Below, in pieces: positions 33,287-41,514 of a stretch of DNA of 64,000 bases. Origin of the DNA: Jongsikchunia kroppenstedtii DSM 45133 (GTDB lineage: Bacteria; Actinomycetota; Actinomycetes; Mycobacteriales; Mycobacteriaceae); the NCBI RefSeq assembly GCF_000380485.1, contig NZ_AQYG01000047.1, positions 1 through 64,000 of the forward strand, read 5' to 3'. A model generated the notes under the pieces. That model made no database searches and was not told the DNA's origin. It worked only from the letters and a program-made list of their open reading frames with translations. The position numbers were made by a program, and so were the translations under genes. Position 1 is the stretch's first letter, and every line of letters begins with the position of its first letter.

Positions 33287-33715
33287 ATGCAGGCGCGACA
33301 CATCATGAGCGGCCCGGTGATGAGCGTGACACCGCGAACATCGGTGGACGAATGTCTGCAGATCGTCGAACGGTCCGGGTTCACCGTCTTGCCGGTCCTC
33401 GACGACAAGCGACGGCTGGTGGGGATCGTGTCTGAAGGCGATCTCCTACGTGCGAAGTTCCGCTCCCCGTCCACCGCAATGTCGACGGCCGAAGCGATGA
33501 CCAGTCCGGTGGTGGCGATGCGGCCGGACGCCGACGTCAGTGCGTTGGCCTCCGCGCTTCTCCGGTCCGGGCTGCGCGGAATTCCAATCGTGCACGGCCA
33601 CGATCTGGTCGGGATCGTCACGCGCCGGGACCTGATCACCCTGCTCCTGGTGGACGGTGACCGTGGCCGGGGCGGTCCGCTATCAATCGGGCTGTCCGGC
33701 AAGGAGATGCAATGA
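33287..33715 (+). CDS. tandem CBS-domain protein
   Basis: The protein is 142 residues of two CBS modules: MSGPVMSVTPRTSVDECLQIVERSGFTVLPVLD and MTSPVVAMRPDADVSALASALLRSGLRGIPIVHG, each ending in a G-I-V-T/S-x-x-D/E turn (GIVSEGDLL, GIVTRRDLI). The pair should bind an adenosyl ligand such as AMP or ATP and act as an energy-state switch. AAAGGAG lies 6 bp before the ATG at 33287. Its stop overlaps the start of a truncated MBL-fold gene as ATGA, so the two once formed an operon. Confidence 0.9.
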   Translation: MQARHIMSGPVMSVTPRTSVDECLQIVERSGFTVLPVLDDKRRLVGIVSEGDLLRAKFRSPSTAMSTAEAMTSPVVAMRPDADVSALASALLRSGLRGIPIVHGHDLVGIVTRRDLITLLLVDGDRGRGGPLSIGLSGKEMQ

Positions 33716-33867
33716 ATGAACCGGTGGCTCTCGCCTTCCACGGCGCGGCGCGCACCGTGACGGGCTCATGCATGGAGCCCGAGTCGGTCGGGAGCACGAG
33801 TGCACAAAGGACACGGCCGGCGTTCCCGTCGCGTCCGAAGGCCGCGCATTCGTGCCCGCGCCGGTAG
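33712..33867 (+). pseudogene. 5' stub of an MBL-fold metallo-hydrolase (RNase/beta-CASP-like)
   Basis: The frame starts at an ATG overlapping the CBS stop (ATGA). It reads MNEPVALAFHGAARTVTGSCM, which matches the universal first strand-loop of beta-CASP MBL-fold hydrolases (x-F-x-G-A-A-x-T-V-T-G-S). The frame then degenerates and stops at 33867. No metal-binding H-x-H-x-D-H motif follows in any frame up to the DUF998 gene at 33997. The body of about 400 codons is missing. CBS-MBL pairs are known from the dormancy regulons of mycobacteria, so this is a degraded copy of such a pair. Confidence 0.75.
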
Positions 33868-33996
33868 CGACGCGGGTGGTCCACGCGCGGCGCAGGCCGT
33901 CGGTTCGCAGCCGCGATTCGATACGTGGTTCCGTTGCGAAATATCGCGACGGGTTCGACTGTTGCACAGTGAGGGTCGGGCCCGTGGGAGGCACCG

Positions 33997-34665
33997 ATGG
34001 AGGAAGAACCGAATACGACGGTGTCGGCCGCCGCCCTGGTCGCGGCGGGCGTCGGTCCCATCGGCCTGTTGGCCGCGGTCGCAGTGGCTGGCCTGGTGCT
34101 CCGCCCCGACAACGGCTATGACCCCGCCCGCGACACCGTCAGTACCCTGGCTTCCTTCAGTCAGACGGACCTCATCATCACCATCGGATTCGGGCTCAGC
34201 GCCGCCGGCCTCATCGCCACCGGCCTCACATTTCCCGACATATCGCGGCTGTCGCGCACGCTCCTGATCGGTGCGGGCGGGTGCGGCCTGGTGATCGCGG
34301 CGATTCCGATCACCACTGTGTCGACGGTGCACCTGGGCGCCGCGGCGGCGGGCGCGATATTGCTCGCGGCGTGGCCGGTCTCAGCGGCCTCCCGACAAGA
34401 CCGATCCCCCTTGATGTTTCGCTTCAGGACCAACGTCGGCGCCAGCGTGATGCTCGCGGGGCTGTTGGGCTGGGTGGTCTTCGAGGCGGCCGGCGGGGCT
34501 CTCCTGGGCGTCGCGGAGCGGGTCGCGATCTTCGCGGAGATCAGCTGGCCGTTCTTCATCGTGATGAGCCTGTGGTTGTCGCAGCGCCGGCAGACTCCGC
34601 CGATCGCGTCCGCTGCGAAGGACGTTGCCGGTCCGCCCCAGATCACCGGTTCGTCGCGGTCATAG
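33997..34665 (+). CDS. DUF998 family membrane protein
   Basis: A 222-residue protein with about six transmembrane helices. The first helix LVAAGVGPIGLLAAVAVAGLVL is followed by the loop RPDNGYDPARDTVSTLAS, the signature of DUF998 proteins (a conserved Y-x-P-x-x-x-x-V-S in the first outer loop). Later helices include IITIGFGLSAAGLIATGL and GASVMLAGLLGWVVFE. It is separated from the MBL stub by 129 bp. Members are found in many actinobacteria without a known function. Confidence 0.8.
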   Translation: MEEEPNTTVSAAALVAAGVGPIGLLAAVAVAGLVLRPDNGYDPARDTVSTLASFSQTDLIITIGFGLSAAGLIATGLTFPDISRLSRTLLIGAGGCGLVIAAIPITTVSTVHLGAAAAGAILLAAWPVSAASRQDRSPLMFRFRTNVGASVMLAGLLGWVVFEAAGGALLGVAERVAIFAEISWPFFIVMSLWLSQRRQTPPIASAAKDVAGPPQITGSSRS

Positions 34666-34688
34666 GTGTCCGGTTCTGGCCGTCCGCG

Positions 34689-35465
34689 CTAACCAGTGGG
34701 CAGGTCTGTCGCCTCCGCGAGCGTCGGCCGTTCGCTATGGACCAGCCGCGCGGCGATCTCAGCAACAGGAGTATTGGATTCCTGCGACAGCTGTCGAAGT
34801 ATGTCGAAGGCGCGCACTGCGTCCACCTGAAACCGCTCCATGATCATGCCCTTGGCCTGTCCGATGGTGTCGCGACTGGCCAGCGCGCTTCGAAACTCCT
34901 GCCCACGCCGTGCGGTGCTCAGTGCGATGGCGGCGTGAGTCGCCAGCACCGTCGCGAGATCCTCGATCTCTTCATCGAATGCGTGCGCGCTATGTGCGTG
35001 CAGATTGAGTGCACCCAGCTCGCGTTCCTCGATATACAGCTGCATCGACAAGGTCGATCTGATCGGGGTCCGCTCCAGGGCCGCCGCAGCAAGCTTGGGC
35101 CACCTGGTCTCAATCGCCATGTCATCGATCCGCACAGTGCGCTGCTGCCAGATCGATTCGAAGCAGGGGCCGTCGTCCAACTCGTGCTGAAGCGTGTCGA
35201 ACAGTTGCGCGATGGGCCCGGTCGCCGCAGTCGATTCCAGCTCCGCCCGGCCTTCGCGATGACGCTTACGCACCAGCGTGATCGCGGCGTCTTCCACTGG
35301 CGGCAATACCTCCACCGCTGATCTGGTCACTTCATCGAGAACATGTGCGGGCGTGACATCGTGGTTTACGGGGCCGTGCACTACCCGCGCCAACCGGGCG
35401 ATCTCCGCGTGAACGTCCACAGCGCTCCTCCCGTCGGACATTGCTGCCGAGCCGAACTCAGCCAT
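34689..35465 (-). CDS. GAF-ANTAR transcription antitermination regulator
   Basis: A 258-residue two-domain protein. A GAF sensor domain (about 40-185: ITLVRKRHREG, GPCFESIWQQRTVRIDDM, LGALNLHAHSAHAF) precedes an ANTAR RNA-binding domain (about 190-245: ALASRDTIGQAKGMIMERFQVDAVRAFDILRQLSQESNTPVAEIA, in parts). ANTAR proteins bind paired hexaloop RNA hairpins and prevent termination. The GAF ligand is unknown. Start at 35465 with GGAACA just before; an ATG at 35441 is a possible alternative. Monocistronic. Confidence 0.9.
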   Translation of the reverse strand: MAEFGSAAMSDGRSAVDVHAEIARLARVVHGPVNHDVTPAHVLDEVTRSAVEVLPPVEDAAITLVRKRHREGRAELESTAATGPIAQLFDTLQHELDDGPCFESIWQQRTVRIDDMAIETRWPKLAAAALERTPIRSTLSMQLYIEERELGALNLHAHSAHAFDEEIEDLATVLATHAAIALSTARRGQEFRSALASRDTIGQAKGMIMERFQVDAVRAFDILRQLSQESNTPVAEIAARLVHSERPTLAEATDLPTG

Positions 35466-35720
35466 TGTTCCAAACGGGGCCGATCAGGAGTAGCTGCTCC
35501 ACGAGAGCAGGCGCGAAAATCGTTCGTTTCCGTCACCGCACACCAAGTTGCACGGATCGTTTCGTCGGAGCGCGCCCACGCCCTATCCAGACGGCTACGT
35601 GCCTATCCTGGGAGAGGACGCCGTCGCATTCCGGAGTGCGGCAATGCCCAGGTCTGTTGGTTCAGACCGGAGCCAGCAGGCCGCCTCGCCAGCGCACGGA
35701 GACCGGACCTGATCCGATCG

Positions 35721-36017
35721 CTAGGTCCGTTGCAGAGAATCCAGCCACAGCCTCCGTCGGGCCACCGATTTGACCGAGTCCATGACAGTCGGACGGATCG
35801 GTGCGGGCGGGTCGATGGTCAACTGCCACAGCAGTTCTGTGAAGTAGCGAGTCGACTCAAGGCCCAACTGCTCGCGGATGATCTCATCGGCTCCGCCTCC
35901 GTGGCGATACCACCTGAGGGCGAAGCCGACGATCTGGGCGTACTGCCCACGCCCGTACTCATCCGTGTGGATCGTCCGGCTGGATGTTTGGTGATTGGTT
36001 GCTCGAGTCGCGCTCAT
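35721..36017 (-). CDS. DUF3263-like small helical protein
   Basis: A 98-residue protein from the ATG at 36017 (MSATRATNHQ). The core QIVGFALRWYRHGGGADEIIREQLGLESTRYFTELLWQL has the DUF3263 pattern: a helix ending in W-x-x-x-G-G, and a second helix with F/L-G-x-x-S-T-R-Y-F that resembles a helix-turn-helix. The basic C terminus fits nucleic-acid binding. It is a distant paralogue of the gene at 14724. The frame extends upstream to 36140 but that part is not protein-like. Confidence 0.65.
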   Translation of the reverse strand: MSATRATNHQTSSRTIHTDEYGRGQYAQIVGFALRWYRHGGGADEIIREQLGLESTRYFTELLWQLTIDPPAPIRPTVMDSVKSVARRRLWLDSLQRT

Positions 36018-36240
36018 CGCGTCCCTTTCGGAAACGATCCGGCATCTGAAGATCCGCCGAGGTTCACTGCGAACCGGACGGTATGTGTGCCGCCTGCGAT
36101 CGACCTCGATAGCACAGGCGGCACACTCGCAGGACACCAAGAATGGGTGGCCTCACCGTGGTTATGTCCGAACCGATGAGGGGCGCATCAGTCGTCGGCG
36201 TGCAGGCTTGCATACGCCGGCGGCCGCCCCTCGAGTCGGC

Positions 36241-36690
36241 TCAGCTGCAATGCGCGGGCGGCGAGCGAAGCGGCACAAGATGTTCGAGAGTGCGGGACTC
36301 CTCAGCGACGGCGTTCACCGCCATATCCGCGGTATCGAATACCCACTTCGGCCGGTGTTGGCCGACGATCCTGAGCAGTCGATTCGTGGCGGGGCTGGCG
36401 ACCACGGCACACCCCACGCCATGCCGCCGAGCGAGCAGGGGCAGTTCGGTCAGAATCCACAAACCCCGGGACGCAATGAAACTCACCGCTCGCAGATCGA
36501 CGACGACATCCACCAGCTCGTCGAATAGTGCGGTCGCGGCCAAGCCGACCTCGTCGGCGTTGGACGCATCCACCTCGCCGCGCACGGCCACCACGGCGGG
36601 ACGCTGCGGGCCGTGACGCGGCGGCGGATACACATCGATCTGGGCTGGCCGAACGAGCACTTGGCCGTCAAACCTGTTGGAAGAATGCAT
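36241..36690 (-). CDS. STAS-domain protein (anti-anti-sigma factor-like)
   Basis: A 149-residue STAS fold: VVAVRGEVDASNADEVGLAATALF, LVDVVVDLRAVSFIASRGLWILTEL, and LPLLARRHGVGCAVVASPATNRLLRIVG. The serine in FIASRGLW is where phosphorylation occurs in SpoIIAA-like proteins, although the usual D-S-S/T-G-L is replaced by A-S-R-G-L, so phospho-switching may be altered. The N and C termini are extended. The family normally pairs with RsbW-type anti-sigma kinases, none of which is adjacent. Located in a run of small regulators. Confidence 0.82.
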   Translation of the reverse strand: MHSSNRFDGQVLVRPAQIDVYPPPRHGPQRPAVVAVRGEVDASNADEVGLAATALFDELVDVVVDLRAVSFIASRGLWILTELPLLARRHGVGCAVVASPATNRLLRIVGQHRPKWVFDTADMAVNAVAEESRTLEHLVPLRSPPAHCS

Positions 36691-36867
36691 AACTCATATC
36701 CCATACTCAGATTGGAGTATGACGCCGGTGTCACCTGCGATCCAGGCAGTACAGCTTCGGCGATCAATACGGCTGCATGTTCAACCGATTCGATGCTATG
36801 CACAGCGCGATTGACACGTCAACACTGAGGCCCCCAAATGCGCCCGGTGCCCGGCCCCGGCCCGCGT

Positions 36868-37461
36868 TCAGGACAGAAGCGTTCCCGGCTCCGCGACGTA
36901 GGGCGTGAAGAAGTCGTTCGCCGGCGAACCGGCCAGCGTGTGGACGAGAGTTTGCACGGACTCGCCGTCGATCTGTTCGCGAATGATGTCCGCATGTCCG
37001 GCATGGCGCGCGAACTCCTCGATCTGGTGGTTGAGGAAGAAACGCAACCGGATCGGGTTCGGCTGATAGATCCCGTCCCAGGGTGCCGGCGGCTCAGTGG
37101 CCTCGACGTCGGGATCGGCCGCGGCGAGCGCGGCCAGCAGATCTGCACGAGCCGCATCGAATTCCTCGATGGTGCCGGCGACTGTCGCATCGTCGGACAC
37201 GACGAAGCTCGCCATGTACTCGGCGAAGGCCGCCTCGTCCAATGACCGCTCCACGTGGAGGTTGCGAATGCGCGTCGCTGCGTTACGGGCTCCATGCACC
37301 GCGTGCTTGATGATGCCGCCGATCGACAGCGCGCTACGGCAGGGCGTGGACCGCGCCTGATCCTCGGTCAGCCCCAGCGCGGAGGCACGGATGGCCTCAA
37401 GCTGCTGGTCAATGTATCTCGCGACGGAAGTCGCCTCATCGTCTCGTGCGGGTGCGTACAT
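36868..37461 (-). CDS. DinB-like (DUF664) protein
   Basis: A 197-residue four-helix protein: EATSVARYIDQQLEAIRASALGLTEDQAR, IGGIIKHAVHGARNAATRI, FEEFDAARADLLAALA-type helix, and IRLRFFLNHQIEEFARHAGHADIIREQIDGE. The histidines HAVHG, NHQIEEF and ARHAGHAD occupy the metal-ligand positions of the DinB fold. It ends with a normal short tail, unlike its relative at 4814. Such proteins occur in thiol-transfer and stress contexts, but the role here is unknown. Confidence 0.85.
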   Translation of the reverse strand: MYAPARDDEATSVARYIDQQLEAIRASALGLTEDQARSTPCRSALSIGGIIKHAVHGARNAATRIRNLHVERSLDEAAFAEYMASFVVSDDATVAGTIEEFDAARADLLAALAAADPDVEATEPPAPWDGIYQPNPIRLRFFLNHQIEEFARHAGHADIIREQIDGESVQTLVHTLAGSPANDFFTPYVAEPGTLLS

Positions 37462-37541
37462 GGCAGTGGGTTCCTATTGTTCGGCGACAGGTCCGTCCGG
37501 CGCTGCCACCATCCCACGTGCCACCGACAAACTGCCGCGGT

Positions 37542-37775
37542 TCATCGCCCGGCCATGTCCCATGTTCGGCCGCAGGAACACAGCAAGGTGCTGTGCGGAC
37601 CGTCCGACCAGCAGGCCTGGGCATGCTGCAGGACGTCGGAATGCCAAGCAATAGAGACGGTTTGGCGTAACGGATCACCGGTGATGATCATCGAACACAG
37701 TCGCAGCGCAACGGCGGTGCCGACGATCGACAGCACCGCGAAGACCAGGATGCCGGGCACGAATATGAACTGCAT
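37542..37775 (-). CDS. possible small membrane protein with Cys-rich tail
   Basis: A 77-residue frame from an ATG at 37775. The first half is one hydrophobic helix (FIFVPGILVFAVLSIVGTAVAL), the second contains four cysteines including HSTLLCSCGRTW. AGGA sits directly before the ATG, closer than is usual, and the frame continues upstream to 37919, so the start is doubtful. No family recognised. It may be real because its hydropathy is coherent and it lies in a gap otherwise without genes. Confidence 0.35.
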   Translation of the reverse strand: MQFIFVPGILVFAVLSIVGTAVALRLCSMIITGDPLRQTVSIAWHSDVLQHAQACWSDGPHSTLLCSCGRTWDMAGR

Positions 37776-37926
37776 TCCTGCCACGGTGCCGCATTCGCCC
37801 CCTTTGCATAAAGGGCCGAATCTCATTGACCGGCCATCTATCGCATCTAGCGAGACCGCTTTGGGATCGCTAAACCGGTACCGTGCAACGGATCTGCGGT
37901 GGCTGAGCTGTGCGACCAATCGGGTG

Positions 37927-38193
37927 TCACGGTGGCGCCGACCGTGACCACTTGCGCGACGCTTCAGGCGCCTTTCGCACCGCTTCTTGTTCGGCTATAT
38001 CAGCCGGAGTGGGAGTGCCGTCATCCACGACCGGTATCCGTTCGGCGACATACATCGGCAGCTGTCGCCGAGGTCCGCCGTCAACCGGCTCGAGTTCAAC
38101 ATAGCTGAAGGGCGCATGACGAATCGCCGCGATCCGGTAACGCATGTGGCGGCCTCGAACCAACGTATCCAATTGGGTGCCAATGGTGATCAT
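37927..38193 (-). CDS. conserved small hypothetical protein
   Basis: An 88-residue protein with AGGAG five bases before the ATG at 38193. The sequence begins MITIGTQLDTLVRGRHMRYRI and continues YVELEPVDGGPRRQLPMYVAERIPVV, a compact beta-rich pattern with a basic tail. I recall no named family. The strong ribosome binding site makes it a likely gene. Function unknown. Confidence 0.55.
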   Translation of the reverse strand: MITIGTQLDTLVRGRHMRYRIAAIRHAPFSYVELEPVDGGPRRQLPMYVAERIPVVDDGTPTPADIAEQEAVRKAPEASRKWSRSAPP

Positions 38194-38325
38194 TACGTCT
38201 CCTGACTCGAGCTATCGGCCGCTTGTACCCAATCGATGCCGTCAAGAAACACCCGGGCGGCGTTTCTCAGGACCAGGTTTTGGGTAGTCCGACCAACGCC
38301 GACAGGTCCACAAGGAGGTTTCTGC

Positions 38326-39315
38326 ATGGTGACGCGATTTGGTTGCACACTCATGACCGAACAGTCCGGCCCGCGGGAGTTGGTGCGCTATGCCCAGCAG
38401 GCAGAAGCTGCCGGCTTCGACTTCGCCGTCTCCAGCGACCACTATTCGCCATGGCTGGCATCTCAGGGACACGCCCCCTTCGCGTGGAGCGTTCTCGGCG
38501 CGGTCGCCCAGGCGACGGAACGGATCGACCTGATGACCTACATAACCTGTCCCACGATGCGTTACCACCCCGCGGTCGTGGCGCAGAGCGCGGCCACGCT
38601 GGCGCTGTTGAGCGAGGGGCGGTTCACCCTGGGACTCGGGAGCGGCGAGAACCTCAACGAGCACGTCGTCGGGCGCGGCTGGCCGGCGGTGCCGCAGCGA
38701 CAAGCCGCATTGCGAGAGGCGATCGAGATCATTCGAGCGCTGTTTTCCGGCGATACGGTCGACCATCGCGGAGAGTACTTCCAGGTCGACGCGGCCCGGC
38801 TCTGGGATATGCCGCAGGAGCCCATCAAGATCGGCGTGGCGCTGACTGGCGAGCGAGGGCTCGACGCCTTCGCGGATCTTGCGGATCACCTGATCGCCGT
38901 CGCGCCGGACGCCGAGCTGATCCGCCGCTGGAACGAGCGGCGGTCAACGTCTGCGGTCGGCGACGGTGCACGGGCTTTCGGTCAGATACCGATCTGCTGG
39001 GATCGCGACCGCGACAAGGCGATTCACCGCGCGCACGACCAGTTCCGCTGGTTCAGCGGCGGATGCGAGGTCAACGCGGATCTGCGCACCCCGGCCGGGT
39101 TCGATGCGGCGACGCAGTACGTGCGTCCGGACGACGTGGCAGATTCCATCCCCTGCGGACCGGACCTGACGGCGGTGGTGGAGGCCGTGCGGCCGTTCTG
39201 GGAGACCGGTTTCACCGACATCGCGCTGGTGCAGATCGGCGACGAGGGCCAATCGGAGTTCCTGTCCGACATCGCCCCGGAGTTGCTGACAAGGCTACGA
39301 GAAGCAGCCGGATGA
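38326..39315 (+). CDS. F420-dependent LLM-class oxidoreductase (G6PD-like, TIGR03557 type)
   Basis: A 329-residue TIM-barrel luciferase-like monooxygenase superfamily protein with AAGGAGG before the ATG at 38326. The start FGCTLMTEQSGPRELVRYAQQAEAAGFDFAVSSDHYSPW, then THITCPT-like TYITCPTMRYHPAVVAQSAATLALLSEGRF, then GLGSGENLNEHVVGRGWPA, are the marks of the F420-dependent glucose-6-phosphate-dehydrogenase-like branch. It should transfer hydride to or from F420; the substrate is not known. This again points to a mycolic-type actinomycete. Frames upstream of 38326 lack homology. Confidence 0.92.
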   Translation: MVTRFGCTLMTEQSGPRELVRYAQQAEAAGFDFAVSSDHYSPWLASQGHAPFAWSVLGAVAQATERIDLMTYITCPTMRYHPAVVAQSAATLALLSEGRFTLGLGSGENLNEHVVGRGWPAVPQRQAALREAIEIIRALFSGDTVDHRGEYFQVDAARLWDMPQEPIKIGVALTGERGLDAFADLADHLIAVAPDAELIRRWNERRSTSAVGDGARAFGQIPICWDRDRDKAIHRAHDQFRWFSGGCEVNADLRTPAGFDAATQYVRPDDVADSIPCGPDLTAVVEAVRPFWETGFTDIALVQIGDEGQSEFLSDIAPELLTRLREAAG

Positions 39316-39432
39316 CCTGCCGATCAACGGCTTTCGGCTAGTGCTGATTCGTAGTGCGGACCACACGGTTCCGGGTGGAGAGACGTTGCCCGCTGCCGGT
39401 CACGGCACTCGCATGTGGGCGCACAAGCAACT

Positions 39433-39768
39433 CTAGACGCGACGGCTTCTCGCGCGCCGATCTCGCAGTTCCGACACCGAAAGCGGCCAGCGATACCGGC
39501 GAAAATAACGCTGCTCCTCGTCGTTCGTGACGTCTTCCATGAGCGGATCACGCTGGGTGCGATCTCGATATCTGTCGCGGTGTCGGCTGGCCGGCACCAG
39601 GAACATCGCGGCGGCCGCAAGAAGCGCCACCGCCAGACTGACGACGAGCACCAGCCAGGCCCACGAATTGTCGCCGCCCAGGCCGACGATACCGACGACG
39701 ATGCCGGCCACCGCCACCAACAGAATGACGTAACCGAGCATCCCCCAGGCCTTGCGGAGCGGTTGCAT
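39433..39768 (-). CDS. small two-helix membrane protein
   Basis: A 111-residue protein from the ATG at 39768, with the ribosome binding site CGAGGAGG at 39770-39777. Two transmembrane helices (WGMLGYVILLVAVAGIVVGIVGLGG and AWLVLVVSLAVALLAAAAMFLVP) are followed by a charged, arginine-rich cytoplasmic tail (RHRDRYRDRTQRDPLMEDVTNDEEQ). The longer reading to 39975 enters the IS element and is not part of the gene. The IS481 transposase gene ends 103 bp upstream on the same strand, so the IS may supply or have replaced its promoter. Function unknown. Confidence 0.7.
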   Translation of the reverse strand: MQPLRKAWGMLGYVILLVAVAGIVVGIVGLGGDNSWAWLVLVVSLAVALLAAAAMFLVPASRHRDRYRDRTQRDPLMEDVTNDEEQRYFRRYRWPLSVSELRDRRARSRRV

Positions 39769-39871
39769 GAGACCTCCTCGAGTCGCGGATCGTGCGGAAC
39801 TGCCTCCCCATCCGGAGCCTGAATACCCATCGGACGCGATCCGGAAACGTCGAGCCCGCCGGCGATCGAGG

Positions 39872-40873
39872 CTAGTTGTAGGAGGCCAGCACATTGCTGA
39901 CTCCAGTCGGGAGCCGAGAGGCTGGAGGTTCGCCATCCGCCGCGCTGTGCGGCCGGTGGTAGTTGTAGTGAACATTCCAGACGCCGAGCGCCTCTCGACG
40001 TTGGTCCTCTGAGATCCAGGTGCGGGCGTAGAGGAACTCCTCGGAGATGATCCGGTTGTAGCGCTCTACCTTGCCGTTGTGGCGGGGTGTGTACGGCGTG
40101 ATCCGCTGGTGCCGCGAGCCGAGCAATGCCCGCGTGAAGGCTTCGGCGCGATAGCAGGCCCCGTTGTCGGTGACGATCCGCTCGATGAGGGTGATGCCGT
40201 GGGCGGCGAACCACGCGCGGGCACGGTGCATGAATCCGACCGCGGTGACGGCCTTCTCGTCAGGTAGGGCTTCGGTGTAGGCGAGGCGAGAGTAACCGTC
40301 GATGGCGGAGTGCAGGTAGATGTAGCCACCGCGCTGTGTCTTCTCTTTGTTGCGCGCGGCGTTCTTGGCTTGGTCGCTTCCGCGCCCGTGCGCCCGCCAG
40401 CCCCCGCCGTCGGGTATGCGGCCGACCTTCTTCACATCGATGTGAACCATATGGCCCGGTCGGCGGGCGATGATCTTGCGCGGCTCGCGGTTGGTCTCGC
40501 CGTTGGGGTCGATGAAGCGACGATGGTTCAAGCCTAGAGCGGCGAGGTGGCGAGTGACGGTGCGGCGGCTGATCAGGATGCCGTCTGCTGCGAGCTCGAA
40601 GGTGATCCGGGAGGCTGGCCACTTGTGAGTACGACGCATCTCCTCAATGCGAGCGACGACAGTGGAGTCGGTTGCTGAGGGCTGTCGATGGGGTGTGGGA
40701 GTCCGATCTTCCAGTCCGAGATCCCCATAGCGGCGGTAGCGGTTGACCCACTTCGACGCTGTGGCGCGAGAAATCCCCATCTCGGCCGCGACGTGCGCGA
40801 TCGGACGGGCTGTGCAGCGGGCAACGAGGCGACGACGTCCTTCGACGGACAGCGGTGCGTTTCGATGAGTCAT
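39872..40873 (-). CDS. IS481-family transposase
   Basis: A 333-residue single-ORF transposase. The N terminus holds a helix-turn-helix (AHVAAEMGISRATASKWVNRY, about residues 26-46). The integrase core has D146 (MVHIDVKKVG), D236 (IVTDNGACY) and E270 (HNGKVERYNR). The frame is complete, so the element may be active. I looked for terminal inverted repeats between 39769-39871 and 40874-41023 and found none that convinced me, so the element's exact ends are not given. Confidence 0.92.
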   Translation of the reverse strand: MTHRNAPLSVEGRRRLVARCTARPIAHVAAEMGISRATASKWVNRYRRYGDLGLEDRTPTPHRQPSATDSTVVARIEEMRRTHKWPASRITFELAADGILISRRTVTRHLAALGLNHRRFIDPNGETNREPRKIIARRPGHMVHIDVKKVGRIPDGGGWRAHGRGSDQAKNAARNKEKTQRGGYIYLHSAIDGYSRLAYTEALPDEKAVTAVGFMHRARAWFAAHGITLIERIVTDNGACYRAEAFTRALLGSRHQRITPYTPRHNGKVERYNRIISEEFLYARTWISEDQRREALGVWNVHYNYHRPHSAADGEPPASRLPTGVSNVLASYN

Positions 40874-40988
40874 AAGTGTTCTTCAGGGAGGCGTGAACGA
40901 TCGACAGGGACGATTCCGGTCTCGGCAAGGTGGTCCTGGAGCACCACAAGGCCCGGCCCACTCCGGTGTAGGTCGGAGCCTCTTCTCC

Positions 40989-41010
40989 AGCAGGGGCGCT
41001 TTACCCTGCT
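40989..41010 (-). terminator. hairpin downstream of the VOC gene
   Basis: AGCAGGG and CCCTGCT form a 7-bp perfect stem around an 8-nt loop, 14 bp after the stop of the VOC gene at 41024. There is no T-run, as is common in actinobacteria. Confidence 0.45.
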
Positions 41011-41023
41011 CGGCCCCAGGCTC

Positions 41024-41452
41024 TCAGCGTCCGTAGCGGCCGGCGAAGCGCTCAGTTGCTTCCGCACTCACTGGGCTGAAGACCCCCACCAAGTTCTGGT
41101 CGGGGTCACGGACAAAGAACACCCGGTTGCCCCACGGCATGAGTGCTGGCTCGGCAACGAACTCCATGCCCAGCGCGGCCAAGCGGGCGAACTCGGCGTC
41201 GACGTCCTGGACAAGGAACTCGAGGATGGCCGACCGGTTGGCGGCTGCCTCGGCGGAGCCGGGTGCGAACAGCGGCACCGTGGCGGTGCTGCCGATCGCG
41301 AGCGTTGCGGTCGGAGTGATGATCTCGGCGAATACCGGCGCGGGGCGTACGGCGGTGGTGCCGGTGAGCTGTTCGTAGAAGGCGACCATCGCATCGAGGT
41401 TGTCGGTGATGATGCGGGTCGAGACGAAGGCGGTGACATGCGAGTCGGTCAT
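41024..41452 (-). CDS. VOC-family protein
   Basis: The protein is 142 residues from the ATG at 41452. It shows a single VOC module (VSTRIITDNLDAMVAFYEQLTG, then EFLVQDVDAEFARLAALGMEF and the closing WGNRVFFVRDPDQNLVGVFSP). It resembles bleomycin-resistance/dioxygenase-like proteins that chelate metal or bind hydrophobic ligands; the function is unknown. It is divergent from a WYL regulator with a 62-bp gap that contains a strong palindrome, so it is likely controlled by that regulator. Confidence 0.85.
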   Translation of the reverse strand: MTDSHVTAFVSTRIITDNLDAMVAFYEQLTGTTAVRPAPVFAEIITPTATLAIGSTATVPLFAPGSAEAAANRSAILEFLVQDVDAEFARLAALGMEFVAEPALMPWGNRVFFVRDPDQNLVGVFSPVSAEATERFAGRYGR

Positions 41453-41471
41453 GGCCGTGACTCTAGAGTCG

Positions 41472-41496
41472 ATACCGGGCTGAATCCGCCCGGTAT
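41472..41496. promoter_or_regulatory. operator-like palindrome between the VOC and WYL genes
   Basis: ATACCGGGC (41472-41480) and GCCCGGTAT (41488-41496) are exact inverted copies around 7 bp. It sits 20 bp from the VOC start and 18 bp from the WYL start, the expected place for an operator of the WYL regulator. Confidence 0.7.
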
Positions 41497-41514
41497 TCAT
41501 GGGAATCTATCCCC

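Noticed and set aside
39769-41023. Terminal inverted repeats for the IS481 element
   Set aside because: I compared both flanks by eye and found no convincing matching ends, so I give no element boundaries.
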